A stretch of DNA of 64,000 nt from Sphingobium sp. CR2-8 (GTDB lineage: Bacteria > Pseudomonadota > Alphaproteobacteria > Sphingomonadales > Sphingomonadaceae), in contig NZ_JAYKZY010000001.1 of assembly GCF_035818615.1 (NCBI RefSeq), positions 474,501 through 538,500 on the forward strand, read 5' to 3'. The position numbers and the translations under genes are program-made. Under the pieces are notes generated by a model. It saw only the letters and a program-made list of their open reading frames with translations. It was not told the DNA's origin and did not search any database. This document shows positions 17,281 to 27,059 of this stretch, in pieces. How positions within the stretch are numbered: position 1 is the first letter of the stretch; each line of letters opens with the position of its first letter.

Positions 17281-19602
17281 GTGCATGTGCTGTCGTTACC
17301 CTTCATACGTCTGACCGACTGGCTTCTCGACACGAAGACCAAGGTGCCGGCTACCATCGCGGATCAGCTGAAGAACGGCCTGTTTTCGTCGCTGCCGATC
17401 TTTCTGGGCGGTGTCCTGAACGCGACGGCCGTCGCATCGATTGCGGCCTGGCGGCATCCCACCGCGCCCTTTCTGGGATGGGTATTGTTCGAAATCGGCC
17501 TCAGCCTGGTCAGGATGGCCGTCCTCATCCACGGCAAGAGGCTGCTGGCGGCGCGCCAGACTCCGCCCAGAACGCTGTCCGCCCTGCTCTCCTGCCTGTG
17601 GGCGCTATCGGTCGGGGTGGGCACATCGCTCTGCATCCTGTCGGGCGACTGGATCATGGCGACGATCGCCTGCCTGTCCGCCGCCGCGATGGTCTGCGGA
17701 ACCTGTCTGCGCAACTTCGGCACGCCTCGCCTCGCCGCCACCATGGTCATCCTGTCGCTGGGGCCGTGCGCGGTCGTCGGTAGCCTGACCGCCGAACCGG
17801 TCCTGTCGGTCATCAGCGTCCAGCTTCCCATTTTCATGGGCGCCATTTTTTCCGCGTCCTTCGCGCTGCACAAGATGCTGGTGTCGTGGATGACCGCGCT
17901 CAGCGATCTGGAACGCAGCGAGTTGCTGACGGAGACGATCCTGCGCTCCAGCCCCGACCATATGCTGATCCTGGACGACGATTACAGGATCGTCTTTCAC
18001 AACCGGCCGGAAACCAGCCTTGTTACCGGCGGTCTGGTCGGAAAGAACTGGCTGGCCGAAATTGCCGAGGAGGATCGTCCCGCAGCGCAGATGGCGCTTG
18101 CGCAGGCCAAGGCCAACCAGCCTGCCACGTTGATCCTGGGTCTCGCCTCCGAAGCGGACGCGACCGGAGACGTCGGCAAGAAGCGCTGGTTCGATATCGC
18201 CATCAACAGGACGACCGACGCGTCGGGCAGGCTGATCATTGTCGCCCGGGATATCACGCACCAGAAAAAATCGGAGGAGAAAGCTGTCTGGATGGCGCAG
18301 CATGACGCGCTGACCGGCCTGCCCAACCGCGCCCTGCTGCAAGACCGTCTCGATGCGATATTGACCCATAGCGGGCGTGACATGGAGGCGGCGATGCTCA
18401 TCATCGACGTCGATAATTTCAAGGCGATCAACGACAGCGTGGGCCATGATGGCGGGGACGCGCTGCTGTGCGCCTTCGCCGAACGTTTGCGTGCGGCGGT
18501 GGCGGACGGCGATCTGGTCGCCAGGACTGGGGGCGACGAGTTTGCGCTGGTTATCGCCGCCCGGTCGAGCGAGGCGGTGGAGCAGGTCGCCCGCAACATC
18601 TACGACCAGTTGCGCACCCCGATCGATCATGGGGGCCGCCTGCTGGAATGCAGCGCCAGTATCGGCGCCAGCCTGATCCCGCGCGACGGCAGGTCCAGGT
18701 CGGAAATCATGAAGGCGGCCGACATTGCGCTCTATGCCGCAAAAACCGGCGGCAGGGCGCAATTGCGCATCTTCGAACCGGGCATGATGGTGGAGGTCGA
18801 ACGGCATCAGACGATGATCGCCCTGGCGCGCAAGGCGCTGACCCACGACAGGATCGTACCCCATTATCAGCCCAAGATCACGCTGCGCACGTCGCAGATT
18901 AACGGTTTTGAAGCGCTGCTGCGCTGGCGCGACCATGACGGCCAACTGCGAACGCCCGACATGGTAAAGGCAGCGTTCGACGATCCGGCGCTGGGATCAC
19001 TGCTGAGCGAACGGATGCTGCAAAAGGTTCTGGACGATATCCAGCATTGGCGGCGGACCGATGTGCCATTCGGCCATGTCGCCATCAATGTCGCGGGCGC
19101 GGATTTCAGGCAGGGCGGTTTTGCCGCCAAGATCATCCACAGTCTGGCGACGCGCGGCCTCCCGCCATCCTGCATCCAGATCGAAGTGACCGAAAACGTG
19201 TTCCTGGGCCACGGCGCGGGCGAGGTCGAACGCGAATTGCGGGCGCTGAGCGGACACGGTATCCGGATCGCGCTGGACGATTTCGGCACCGGCTATGCCT
19301 CGCTGTCGCATCTGACCCAGTTCCCGGTCGATCTGCTGAAAATCGACCGGTCCTTCATCCAGCGGATCGGGACCAGCACCGACGCCGAAGCCATCACCTC
19401 GACCGTCGTCAATCTGGGCCATTGCCTGGGGCTGGAAATCGTGGCGGAAGGCATAGAGACGGCGGCCCAGGCGGCCTATCTGTCCGACATCCATTGCGAT
19501 GTCGGACAGGGCTTTCTTTACGCCCGGGCGATGCCGGCCGAAGCCGTGCCTGCATGTGTAGCGGAAACCGGCCTCAGCTATCCCGTCGCGATCGCCACCT
19601 GA
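17281..19602 (+). CDS. Membrane diguanylate cyclase/phosphodiesterase (PAS-GGDEF-EAL)
   Basis: 773 residues. The N-terminal third has about six hydrophobic helices (35-60, 68-90, 98-122, 126-146, 152-172, 178-198). A PAS-like region follows (about 215-330), then GGDEF (GGDEF at 417-421, intact) and EAL (EAL at 544-546, intact). The EAL metal and loop motifs EVTENVF, DDFGTGYASL and KIDRSFI are present. Both c-di-GMP synthesis and hydrolysis are possible; one domain may be only regulatory. No RxxD inhibitory site is seen before GGDEF. The start is GTG at 17281 with a weak SD; GTG at 17287 is an alternative. It stands alone. Confidence 0.92.
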   Translation: MHVLSLPFIRLTDWLLDTKTKVPATIADQLKNGLFSSLPIFLGGVLNATAVASIAAWRHPTAPFLGWVLFEIGLSLVRMAVLIHGKRLLAARQTPPRTLSALLSCLWALSVGVGTSLCILSGDWIMATIACLSAAAMVCGTCLRNFGTPRLAATMVILSLGPCAVVGSLTAEPVLSVISVQLPIFMGAIFSASFALHKMLVSWMTALSDLERSELLTETILRSSPDHMLILDDDYRIVFHNRPETSLVTGGLVGKNWLAEIAEEDRPAAQMALAQAKANQPATLILGLASEADATGDVGKKRWFDIAINRTTDASGRLIIVARDITHQKKSEEKAVWMAQHDALTGLPNRALLQDRLDAILTHSGRDMEAAMLIIDVDNFKAINDSVGHDGGDALLCAFAERLRAAVADGDLVARTGGDEFALVIAARSSEAVEQVARNIYDQLRTPIDHGGRLLECSASIGASLIPRDGRSRSEIMKAADIALYAAKTGGRAQLRIFEPGMMVEVERHQTMIALARKALTHDRIVPHYQPKITLRTSQINGFEALLRWRDHDGQLRTPDMVKAAFDDPALGSLLSERMLQKVLDDIQHWRRTDVPFGHVAINVAGADFRQGGFAAKIIHSLATRGLPPSCIQIEVTENVFLGHGAGEVERELRALSGHGIRIALDDFGTGYASLSHLTQFPVDLLKIDRSFIQRIGTSTDAEAITSTVVNLGHCLGLEIVAEGIETAAQAAYLSDIHCDVGQGFLYARAMPAEAVPACVAETGLSYPVAIAT

Positions 19603-19789
19603 GGGTTCTCTTTGTCGGATATGCTTGTTGGGGGGCGGGCATACCCTGTGGCGCGATTGCCACAACTGTCCCGCTTTGCGATGGGTCGCTACGATCAGGA
19701 AATATTTGTCACAAGAAAGACATGATCGCTCCTTAGCCGCCCCATCCATGAAGGCCATGCGCCTTGCAACATGATTACGGGGAACGACC

Positions 19790-22078
19790 TTGTCCAAGAC
19801 CATCTTCACCCGGTCGGCGCTGATGCTGACCGCTGCCATCGGCGCCCTGACGACGGCCCATGCCGCCCATGCGCAGGAGGCCGCCAGCGCCGACCAGTTG
19901 GACGAGATCGTCGTCACGGCCGAGCGACGTTCGGAAAATCTGCAGAAGGTGCCGGTTTCGGTCGGCGTCGTGCAGGGCGATCAGTTGCGCGCCTTCCAGT
20001 CGGGCGGCGGCGACATATTGGAAATGGCGGCGCGCGTGCCCGGCCTTTATGCCGAAACCACGACCGGCCGCATCTTCCCGCGCTTCTATATCCGCGGGCT
20101 CGGCAATATCGACTTCTACCTCGGCGCCTCTCAGCCGGTATCGATCATCCAGGACGACGTCGTGCTTGAACATGTCGTGCTGAAATCCAATCCGGTATTC
20201 GACGTCAACCAGGTGGAAGTGTTGCGCGGTCCTCAGGGATCGTTGTTTGGCCGCAACACCACGGCAGGCATCATCAAGTTCGACACGATCCGCCCGACCA
20301 TGGACTGGCAGGGCCGTGCTTCGGCCAGCTATGGCAGCTATAACACCGTCACCTTCGACGGCGGCGTCGGTGGTCCGATCGTTGCGGACAAGCTGGCCGT
20401 TCGCGTATCCGCGCTCTACCAGCATCGCGACGACTGGGTCGACAATGTCTATTCCGGCCCCAGCGCCGATGGCACCGTTGCGCCGAAGAAGGACGCGATG
20501 GGCGGCTTCAACGAAAAGGATGTCCGCGTCCAGCTGCTGATGACGCCCAATGAAACGCTGTCGATGCTGACCAGCTTCCACGCGCGCGATTATGATGGCA
20601 CGTCGACCATCTTCCACCGCGCCGGTCTGAGAAAGGGGTCCAACAGCGTCGCTGCCGAACCGCGCAAGTCGATCGCCCTAGACGAAGCGCATAACAACCC
20701 GCAGGCCTACAAGACATATGGGGCGTCGGAAAATATCACGCTCGATTTCGGTCCGGTGACGCTGACGTCGATCACCGCCTACGAAACGACCAAGGGCTAT
20801 AGTCGTGGCGACACGGATGGTGGCGCGGGCGCCAATTATCCCGTCGGCGGCATTCCCAACGGCTTCGGCCAGAGCCAGGGCAATGTTCGCGATCTCGACC
20901 AACTCACCCAGGAAGTGCGCCTCGCCAGTAACGACAGCGGCGCGTTCAAATGGCAGGTCGGCGGCATGTATTTCGACAGCCGCGACACGACCGATTTCTA
21001 CCAGCGCGCCTATTTCCTGACCGGGGCGGCGAACAACCCGAACAACTGGGTCCGTCTGCGCAACAGGAATGAAAGCTGGGGGCTGTTCGGCCAGGCCAGC
21101 TACGAAGTCGTGCCCGGCCTTACCATCACGGCCGGCGGTCGCTATACCAAGGACATGAAGGAAACCCGGCTGGTCAAGACCACCGCCAATGCAGCCGGCG
21201 TCGCTACCTATGCCGGTCGCCGCTATGTGAAGCTGACCGGCAAGGAGCCGAGCTGGGACGTCAGCGCCCTCTATGAAGTCAGCCCGGAAGTCAGCCTCTA
21301 CGCCCGCGTCGCGCGCGGCTTCCGCGGTCCGACCATTCAGGGCCGTTCGGCCGTCTTCAACAGCGACTTCACCACGGCGGATTCCGAAACGATCCTGTCC
21401 TGGGAAGCGGGCGTGAAGACCAGCCTGTTCGACAACCGGGTGCGGTTCAACCTGTCTGGCTTCACCTATCGGGTGAAGGACATTCAGCTGAACGGCAACG
21501 ACGTCAACGGCAATGGCGTATTGTTCAACGCCGACAAGGCCGATGCCTATGGGCTGGAAGCGGAACTGGAAGCGCGGCCGTTCGAAAATCTCACCTTCTC
21601 GGCGGGCCTCAGCCTGCTCCACAGCGAGATCAAGGACAAGGCCGTCTATGCGCAGGTCTGCATCCTGAATGGCGTCGTCGTCTGCACGGTGCAGGATCCC
21701 ACGATCAGGGTCGGCGCCAACACCTTCGCACAGATCGATGGCAACAGCCTGCCCAACGCCCCCAAATATACTGCGAATATCGCGGCGCGTTACGACGTGC
21801 CGCTGGGCAACGGCGGCAAGCTGTTCGCGTCGACCGACTGGAATATTCAGGGCTACACCAACTTCGTTCTCTATCGTACGAAGGAGTTCTATTCGAAGGG
21901 CGATTTCGAAGGCGGTCTGAAGATCGGCTATACCGCGCCCGAGGGGCGATATGAAATCGCGGCATTTGCGCGCAACATCACCAACGAAAAGAACCTGAAG
22001 GGCGTGATCGAAAATTATATGGCAGCGGTCTTCAACGAACCGCGAGTTATCGGCGTGTCTGTCTCCGGCAAGATGTAA
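19790..22078 (+). CDS. TonB-dependent outer membrane receptor
   Basis: 762 residues. A signal peptide ends near AHAAHAQ, followed by TonB box DEIVVTAERR, a plug domain containing VEVLRGPQGSLFGRNTTAG, and a 22-strand barrel. The TTG start has GGGGA 6-7 nt upstream and directly begins the signal peptide. It would take up a substrate too large for porins. The plug (FYIRGLGNIDFYLG, PVSIIQDDVV) resembles the large sphingomonad receptor group without a defined ligand. The C-terminus is SVSGKM, ending in Met rather than the usual Phe. The 187-bp upstream gap holds its promoter but no motif I can name. Confidence 0.93.
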   Translation: MSKTIFTRSALMLTAAIGALTTAHAAHAQEAASADQLDEIVVTAERRSENLQKVPVSVGVVQGDQLRAFQSGGGDILEMAARVPGLYAETTTGRIFPRFYIRGLGNIDFYLGASQPVSIIQDDVVLEHVVLKSNPVFDVNQVEVLRGPQGSLFGRNTTAGIIKFDTIRPTMDWQGRASASYGSYNTVTFDGGVGGPIVADKLAVRVSALYQHRDDWVDNVYSGPSADGTVAPKKDAMGGFNEKDVRVQLLMTPNETLSMLTSFHARDYDGTSTIFHRAGLRKGSNSVAAEPRKSIALDEAHNNPQAYKTYGASENITLDFGPVTLTSITAYETTKGYSRGDTDGGAGANYPVGGIPNGFGQSQGNVRDLDQLTQEVRLASNDSGAFKWQVGGMYFDSRDTTDFYQRAYFLTGAANNPNNWVRLRNRNESWGLFGQASYEVVPGLTITAGGRYTKDMKETRLVKTTANAAGVATYAGRRYVKLTGKEPSWDVSALYEVSPEVSLYARVARGFRGPTIQGRSAVFNSDFTTADSETILSWEAGVKTSLFDNRVRFNLSGFTYRVKDIQLNGNDVNGNGVLFNADKADAYGLEAELEARPFENLTFSAGLSLLHSEIKDKAVYAQVCILNGVVVCTVQDPTIRVGANTFAQIDGNSLPNAPKYTANIAARYDVPLGNGGKLFASTDWNIQGYTNFVLYRTKEFYSKGDFEGGLKIGYTAPEGRYEIAAFARNITNEKNLKGVIENYMAAVFNEPRVIGVSVSGKM

Positions 22079-22084
22079 AGGGGC

Positions 22085-22113
22085 GCGGCGCGGTTACATC
22101 CGGACCGCGCCGC
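22085..22113 (+). terminator. Terminator-like hairpin after the TonB receptor
   Basis: GCGGCGCGGT and ACCGCGCCGC form a perfect 10-bp stem with a 9-nt loop, 7 nt after the receptor stop. There is no T-tract, as is common in high-GC genomes. It probably ends receptor transcription. Confidence 0.6.
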
Positions 22114-22181
22114 ATCACCAGACAATCTACGGATTTCACTTTATATTCAGGTGCGTGGAACTAGGCAGGCGAACCCCGCCC

Positions 22182-23744
22182 ATGTCCGGAGACATCAGAA
22201 TTTTGCTGAAATTTGCGCGAACGGCCTTTTCACTGTCATGCTTTCTGGCTGTCGCCCTTCCCGCCACAGCACAAGCCGCAACCTATTATTTCAACGCGAT
22301 CACGGGCGACGATCGTTTCAGCGGTGCGACCGAAACGCAGGCCTGGAAGTCGCTGTCGCGCATCCGGGACATGCCGCTCCAGCCCGGCGACCAGATATTG
22401 CTGGCGGCCGGATCGACATGGCGCGAGCCGCTGACCATCACGCGATCGGGGAAAGCGAATGCGCCGATCGTCGTCGCCGCCACGGGCGTCGGGCCACGGC
22501 CGCGGATCGACGTGGGCGGCGTATCGCCACATGCCGTGGGCGTGCTGAACGCCGAATATGTGCGCATCAGCGGTCTGGAAGTGACCAACGACGCCATCGC
22601 GCCATCCCAGCGTTTCGGCGTCTTGGTGTCGGCGCAGGACCGGGGCGTGACGCGCGGCATCCGTATTACCGACATGTATATCCACGACGTGCGCGGCCTC
22701 AACGATCGCAAGGATAATGGCGGCATCGTGTTCCAAGCCATCGGCAAGCGCCTGGCCACCCGCTTTCACGACCTGCGGATCGAACGCAATATCGTCTGGC
22801 GGGTCGATCGGTCGGGCATTGCGGGCATCAGCGACCGGGTGACGGCGCTGAACTGGTTCCCCAGCGACGACGTCGTCATTCGCGACAATTATCTGGAGGA
22901 TGTCGGCGGCGACGGCATCGTCCCGCGCGGCACGGACGGCGCGCTGATCGAACATAATATCGTGCGCTACGCCGGCAGCCGCGCGCCCGGCTATAATGCC
23001 GGCATCTGGCAGTGGAGCACCGACAACAGCCTGATCCAGCTGAACGAGGCGGCCTATACGAAGACCCGCTATGACGGGCAGGGTTTCGATTCCGATTTCA
23101 ATTCGCGCCGCACGACCCTTCTCTACAATTACAGCCACGACAATGCGGGCGTGTTCCTGCTCATCTGTTCCCCCAGATATGGCGGCGCGGACAATCTGGG
23201 CAATCGTGGCACGGTCGCCCGTTTCAACGTCAGCCGCAACGACGGCACGCGCATTTTCCAGCTGTCGGGCAATGTGTCCGACGCGCAGGTCGAACATAAT
23301 GTCGTCCATGTCGGCAAGGGGATGGATGTGCAGATGATCGTCGCCACCCAATGGGACGGGTGGGCGCGCGACGTCCGCTTCAACGATAATGTCTTCAAGG
23401 TCGCGGGCACGGCGCGCTATGGCAGCGAAGTGGGCCGGTCCGGTCCCAATTATCTGATCAAGCCGGGCTTCGACGCGGTCGAATCCCTCCGGTTCAAAGG
23501 CAACAGCTATATCGGCCGCCATGTCGATCCGCCGCAGGACGGTGTCGGCCAGCCCTACATCCCCTATGTCGAACAAACCGCCGATTGGCAGGTGCCGCTG
23601 TTCGATCCCGCCAAGCCCGATGGCTTTACCGACTTCATCATCCGGCACCGGGTCTGGATGGTGACGATGCTGGAACGCGAACTGCAAGCGAAGGTAGCAC
23701 TCAAGCAGCCGCGACGGACATCCATCTTCGATACGCGCCGATAA
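22182..23744 (+). CDS. Secreted right-handed parallel beta-helix protein
   Basis: 520 residues with a signal peptide (about 1-33, ending ATAQA). It then begins TYYFNAITGDDRFSGATETQ, the usual opening of pectate-lyase-superfamily beta-helix proteins. Repeated rungs follow with motifs such as VRISGLEVTN, IERNIVW, IRDNYLEDVGGDGI and IEHNIVRYAG. Proteins of this shape are often polysaccharide lyases or hydrolases, but no catalytic residues can be assigned by eye. I started at ATG 22182 because the signal peptide follows; an upstream GTG in frame adds nine implausible residues. It lies downstream of a TBDT, separated by a hairpin, so joint use of one glycan is possible but unproven. Confidence 0.8.
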   Translation: MSGDIRILLKFARTAFSLSCFLAVALPATAQAATYYFNAITGDDRFSGATETQAWKSLSRIRDMPLQPGDQILLAAGSTWREPLTITRSGKANAPIVVAATGVGPRPRIDVGGVSPHAVGVLNAEYVRISGLEVTNDAIAPSQRFGVLVSAQDRGVTRGIRITDMYIHDVRGLNDRKDNGGIVFQAIGKRLATRFHDLRIERNIVWRVDRSGIAGISDRVTALNWFPSDDVVIRDNYLEDVGGDGIVPRGTDGALIEHNIVRYAGSRAPGYNAGIWQWSTDNSLIQLNEAAYTKTRYDGQGFDSDFNSRRTTLLYNYSHDNAGVFLLICSPRYGGADNLGNRGTVARFNVSRNDGTRIFQLSGNVSDAQVEHNVVHVGKGMDVQMIVATQWDGWARDVRFNDNVFKVAGTARYGSEVGRSGPNYLIKPGFDAVESLRFKGNSYIGRHVDPPQDGVGQPYIPYVEQTADWQVPLFDPAKPDGFTDFIIRHRVWMVTMLERELQAKVALKQPRRTSIFDTRR

Positions 23745-23790
23745 GCGATCGGCCCTTGGCGCCGGGCCGCCCGACCGATATCCTGCCGGG

Positions 23791-24444
23791 ATGGAGACAG
23801 ATCACACCGCATTGGTCCTGCATGGCTATTGGCGCTCCGGCACCAGCTACCGTACGCGGATCGCGCTCAACGCGAAGGGGCTGACCTACGACCAGATGGG
23901 CCATGATCTGCGTGCCGGGGCGCAGCGCATGTCGGACTATCTGACGCTCAATCCGCAGGGCCTGGTGCCCGCGTTGGAGGCCGACGGCCATGTCCTCACC
24001 CAATCCAGCGCGATCATCGAATGGCTGGAGGAACGCTATCCTGATCCTCCGCTGCTGCCGGCAGGCGTGATGGACCGGGCCGTGGTGCGCGCCATGGCGA
24101 TGCTCGTCGCCTGCGATGTCCACCCGCTCAACAATATGCGCGTCCTCAACCGACTGCGTGACGAACTGGGGGCGGACCCGGAGGCGGTGAGGGCGTGGAT
24201 CGCACACTGGATTGCGCAGGGCTTCGGCGCGCTGGAACTGTTGGTGGCCCGCCATGGCGGCCGCTATTGTTTCGGCGACCGGCTCACCCTGGCGGATTGC
24301 CACATCGTGCCGCAATATTATTCGGCCGAACGATTCGCCGTCGATCTTTCGCCCTATCCGTGCCTGACCGACATCATATTGCGTGTGCGAGAAGACCCGG
24401 CCGTCGCGGCGGCGCATCCCGACAGGCAGCCGGACGCAGGCTGA
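23791..24444 (+). CDS. maiA: Glutathione S-transferase, maleylacetoacetate isomerase (zeta class) like
   Basis: 217 residues with a thioredoxin-fold N-terminal domain. WRSGTSYRTRIALN matches the zeta-class SSCxxRVRIAL active-site region, LNPQGLVPALE carries the cis-proline, and SSAIIEWLEE binds glutathione. The helical C-terminal domain has YCFGDRLTLADCHIVPQ. Zeta GSTs isomerise maleylacetoacetate to fumarylacetoacetate in tyrosine degradation, using glutathione. The usual neighbours (fumarylacetoacetase, homogentisate dioxygenase) are absent here, so another GST role is possible. Confidence 0.78.
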   Translation: METDHTALVLHGYWRSGTSYRTRIALNAKGLTYDQMGHDLRAGAQRMSDYLTLNPQGLVPALEADGHVLTQSSAIIEWLEERYPDPPLLPAGVMDRAVVRAMAMLVACDVHPLNNMRVLNRLRDELGADPEAVRAWIAHWIAQGFGALELLVARHGGRYCFGDRLTLADCHIVPQYYSAERFAVDLSPYPCLTDIILRVREDPAVAAAHPDRQPDAG

Positions 24445-24500
24445 CGGTCCGCCCCATCAATCGGATGCAGCCGCCGGGCAATCATGCTAGCCGTCCGGGC

Positions 24501-25106
24501 ATGAGCAGCAGATCGACCAACGCCCCCCAAGCCATTGTCCACAAATCGCGCGACGACGGTGCGGGCGATCGCCGCCGCGAGATATGGGCGATCGCCGCCC
24601 GGCTTTTCGCGCGCAAGGGGTATCGCGGCACATCCATGCGCGACATCGGCGAGGCGGCGGGGGTGCTGGGCGGATCGCTCTACCACCATATCAAGTCGAA
24701 GGATGCGCTGTTCGTCGCGTTGCACGACGCCGCGCTGGATGCCGCTGCCGCCCGGATCGACGCCGCGCTTGCGCCATTGCAGGACCCCTGGGCACGGCTG
24801 GAGCAGGCCTGCGAAACCCTGCTGGAAATCCAGCTCGATCCGCATTCGCTGACCCTGCCGATGATGAACGATTTTCGCGAAGTGCCCGATGCGGTGCGGG
24901 CTGACCTCATCGCGCGGCGGGACCGGTTCGAAACCCTGTTCCGGGACCTGGTCGCCGCGCTTCCGCTACCGCCGCATATCGACCGGTCCCTTTATCGCAA
25001 CCTGCTGCTATCCCAGCTGAATAGCGCAGCGGACTGGTATCGGCCAGGCCGCCTGTCCCCGCGCGACATCGCCCGGCAGATCGCCACCATCTTTCGGCAT
25101 GAATGA
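24501..25106 (+). CDS. TetR/AcrR family transcriptional regulator
   Basis: 201 residues. The HTH region is RGTSMRDIGEAAGVLGGSLY, followed by HHIKSKDALF, the TetR signature. The C-terminal ligand domain is unremarkable. It starts at ATG 24501, 56 nt after the GST gene, and precedes the acyl-CoA dehydrogenase gene on the same strand by 85 nt. The family pattern resembles regulators of fatty-acid degradation (FadR/PsrA type), so control of the downstream dehydrogenase is likely but inferred. Confidence 0.88.
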   Translation: MSSRSTNAPQAIVHKSRDDGAGDRRREIWAIAARLFARKGYRGTSMRDIGEAAGVLGGSLYHHIKSKDALFVALHDAALDAAAARIDAALAPLQDPWARLEQACETLLEIQLDPHSLTLPMMNDFREVPDAVRADLIARRDRFETLFRDLVAALPLPPHIDRSLYRNLLLSQLNSAADWYRPGRLSPRDIARQIATIFRHE

Positions 25107-25134
25107 AGCCGATCGGCAAAGCCCCTGAAATATT

Positions 25135-25161
25135 TTGACTGTAACAACTGTTTGGTATAGT
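25135..25161 (+). promoter_or_regulatory. Candidate promoter of the long acyl-CoA dehydrogenase gene
   Basis: TTGACT (25135-25140) and TATAGT (25156-25161) are separated by 15 nt, slightly short for a sigma-70 promoter, 30 nt upstream of the ATG. GTAAC occurs at 25141 and again at 25160, a direct repeat that could be part of a regulator site. Confidence 0.35.
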
Positions 25162-25191
25162 AACCCGGCAACGGATTTCAGGAGCGGATTC

Positions 25192-26931
25192 ATGCAAGGC
25201 TACACCCCCCCGATCGACGATTATCGTTTTCTCCTGAACGAGGTATTGGGCTTCGACGTGGCGATGGCCGAACTGGGTCAGGATGTGGACGCAGACCTGG
25301 CCGCCACGGTGCTGGAAGAAGCGGGCCGCCTGTGCGCCGACCGGCTCTATCCGATCAATCGGGAGGGCGATGAACATGGCAGTCAGTTGATCGATGGCGC
25401 GGTGCGTACGCCGCCCGGTTTCGCCGACGCCTATCGCGCGTTCGCCGATGCAGGCTGGGCGTCGCTGTCCGCCGATCCGGCGCATGGCGGTCAGGGCCTG
25501 CCGTTCATCCTGCAACTCTGGCTGGACGAAATGATGTCGGCCGCCAACCTCTCCTTCGGCCTGTTCCCGGGCCTGACCCGCGGGGCGTGCGAAGCGATCG
25601 CCGCCCATGCCGACGATGCACTGAAAGCGATCTGGCTGCCGCCGATGGTCAGCGGGGCCTGGACCGGCGCGATGGCGCTGACCGAAAGCGGCGCCGGCAC
25701 CGATCTCGCCCTGCTCAAGACCAAGGCCGTTCCGCAGGATGACGGCTATGCCATCACGGGTACGAAAATCTTCATTTCATCTGGCGACCATGATTTTGGC
25801 GGCAATATCGTCCACCTCGTCCTCGCCCGCCTGCCCGACGCCCCCGCCGGGGTGAAGGGCATCAGCCTGTTTCTGGTTCCCAAATTCCTGCCCGACGCAG
25901 GCGGCGATTTCACCGTCCGCAACGCCATGTCGGTCGGCGCGCTGGAAAAGAAGATGGGTATTCATGCCCAGCCCACCTGCGTCATGCATTATGACGGCGC
26001 GACCGGCTGGCTGGTGGGCGAAGCGCATCGCGGCCTGGCGGCGATGTTCACGATGATGAACGCCGAACGGCTGATGGTCGGGGTGCAGGGGCTGGGGATA
26101 GCAGGCGCCGCCTATCAGCAGGCCGCAGCCTATGCCCGCGACCGGCTCCAGGGGCGCAGCGCCGATGGTGCGCGCAGCCCGGTGGCGATCATCGACCATG
26201 CCGATGTGCGCCGCCTGTTGCTCAACGTCCGTGCCTTCGTGGAGGCGGGCCGCGCGCTGGCCGGATGGACCGCGCTCCAGTTCGACCGCGCACGCGCGCA
26301 TCCCGATGCAGGCGAGCGGGCCAAGTCGGATGCGCGGGTGGCGTTGCTGACCCCGGTCATCAAGGCGGCCTTCACCGATCTAGGTTTCGAAGGGGCGGTA
26401 CAGGCGCAACAAGTGTTCGGCGGCCATGGCTACATCCGCGAATGGGGCATGGAACAATATGTCCGCGATGCGCGGATCGCCCAGATCTACGAAGGCACCA
26501 ACGGCGTTCAGGCGATGGATCTGGTAGGGCGCAAGCTGACGCTGGGCGGTGGTGCGGTGGTGGAGGAATTTTTCGCCCTGATCGCCGCAGACCTGGACGC
26601 CGCCGCCACGCTGGACCTCATCATCGTCGATCGGACTCGCGATGCTCTTGCCCTGCTGAAGGAGGCGACCAACTCATTGCGGGGCGCAGATGGCGATGCG
26701 GCGGGCGCGGCGGCCGTCGACTATCTGCGCCTGTTCGCGCTGGTCGCGATGGGCTGGATGTGGGCGCGCATGGCGGCGGCGGCGGCGCGCGATGGATCGC
26801 CGTTGCATGCGGCCAAGCGGTCCGTCGCCGACTTCTTCGCCCAGCGCGTCCTGACCCAGGCGCAGGGGCTGTCGGCCAGCATCGCCGCAGGGGAAGGCGC
26901 GATCATGGCGCTGGCCGCTGACGATTTCTAG
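25192..26931 (+). CDS. Acyl-CoA dehydrogenase with C-terminal extension domain
   Basis: 579 residues, longer than the roughly 380 of the classic enzyme. It matches the FadE-like group that has an N-terminal extension and an extra C-terminal helical domain. Family motifs are ALTESGAGTDLALL, ITGTKIFISSGDHD and QIYEGTNGVQ with catalytic Glu434. AGGAG lies 7-8 nt before the ATG. These enzymes oxidise medium or long acyl-CoA (or arylpropionyl-type) substrates. It is monocistronic, preceded by a TetR gene on the same strand. Confidence 0.92.
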   Translation: MQGYTPPIDDYRFLLNEVLGFDVAMAELGQDVDADLAATVLEEAGRLCADRLYPINREGDEHGSQLIDGAVRTPPGFADAYRAFADAGWASLSADPAHGGQGLPFILQLWLDEMMSAANLSFGLFPGLTRGACEAIAAHADDALKAIWLPPMVSGAWTGAMALTESGAGTDLALLKTKAVPQDDGYAITGTKIFISSGDHDFGGNIVHLVLARLPDAPAGVKGISLFLVPKFLPDAGGDFTVRNAMSVGALEKKMGIHAQPTCVMHYDGATGWLVGEAHRGLAAMFTMMNAERLMVGVQGLGIAGAAYQQAAAYARDRLQGRSADGARSPVAIIDHADVRRLLLNVRAFVEAGRALAGWTALQFDRARAHPDAGERAKSDARVALLTPVIKAAFTDLGFEGAVQAQQVFGGHGYIREWGMEQYVRDARIAQIYEGTNGVQAMDLVGRKLTLGGGAVVEEFFALIAADLDAAATLDLIIVDRTRDALALLKEATNSLRGADGDAAGAAAVDYLRLFALVAMGWMWARMAAAAARDGSPLHAAKRSVADFFAQRVLTQAQGLSASIAAGEGAIMALAADDF

Positions 26932-27059
26932 TCGGCAATCGACGGTTAGCGCTCGCACTTATTGATGCAAATCAGGATCGCACAAGCTTGCGTCAGGAAC
27001 CTGCTTTCCTTGCAAAACAATCGCTAGCGATATGATCGCCATCGCTTTAGGCGGTGGGC

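Noticed and set aside
17029-17314. Small open frames on both strands upstream of the GGDEF-EAL gene
   Set aside because: Basic, Cys-scattered translations with no SD and no recognisable motif; treated as non-coding.
26990-27020. GGAAC motif as a general-stress (EcfG) promoter before the CHASE3 kinase
   Set aside because: No CGTT-like -10 element at the required 16-17 nt spacing.
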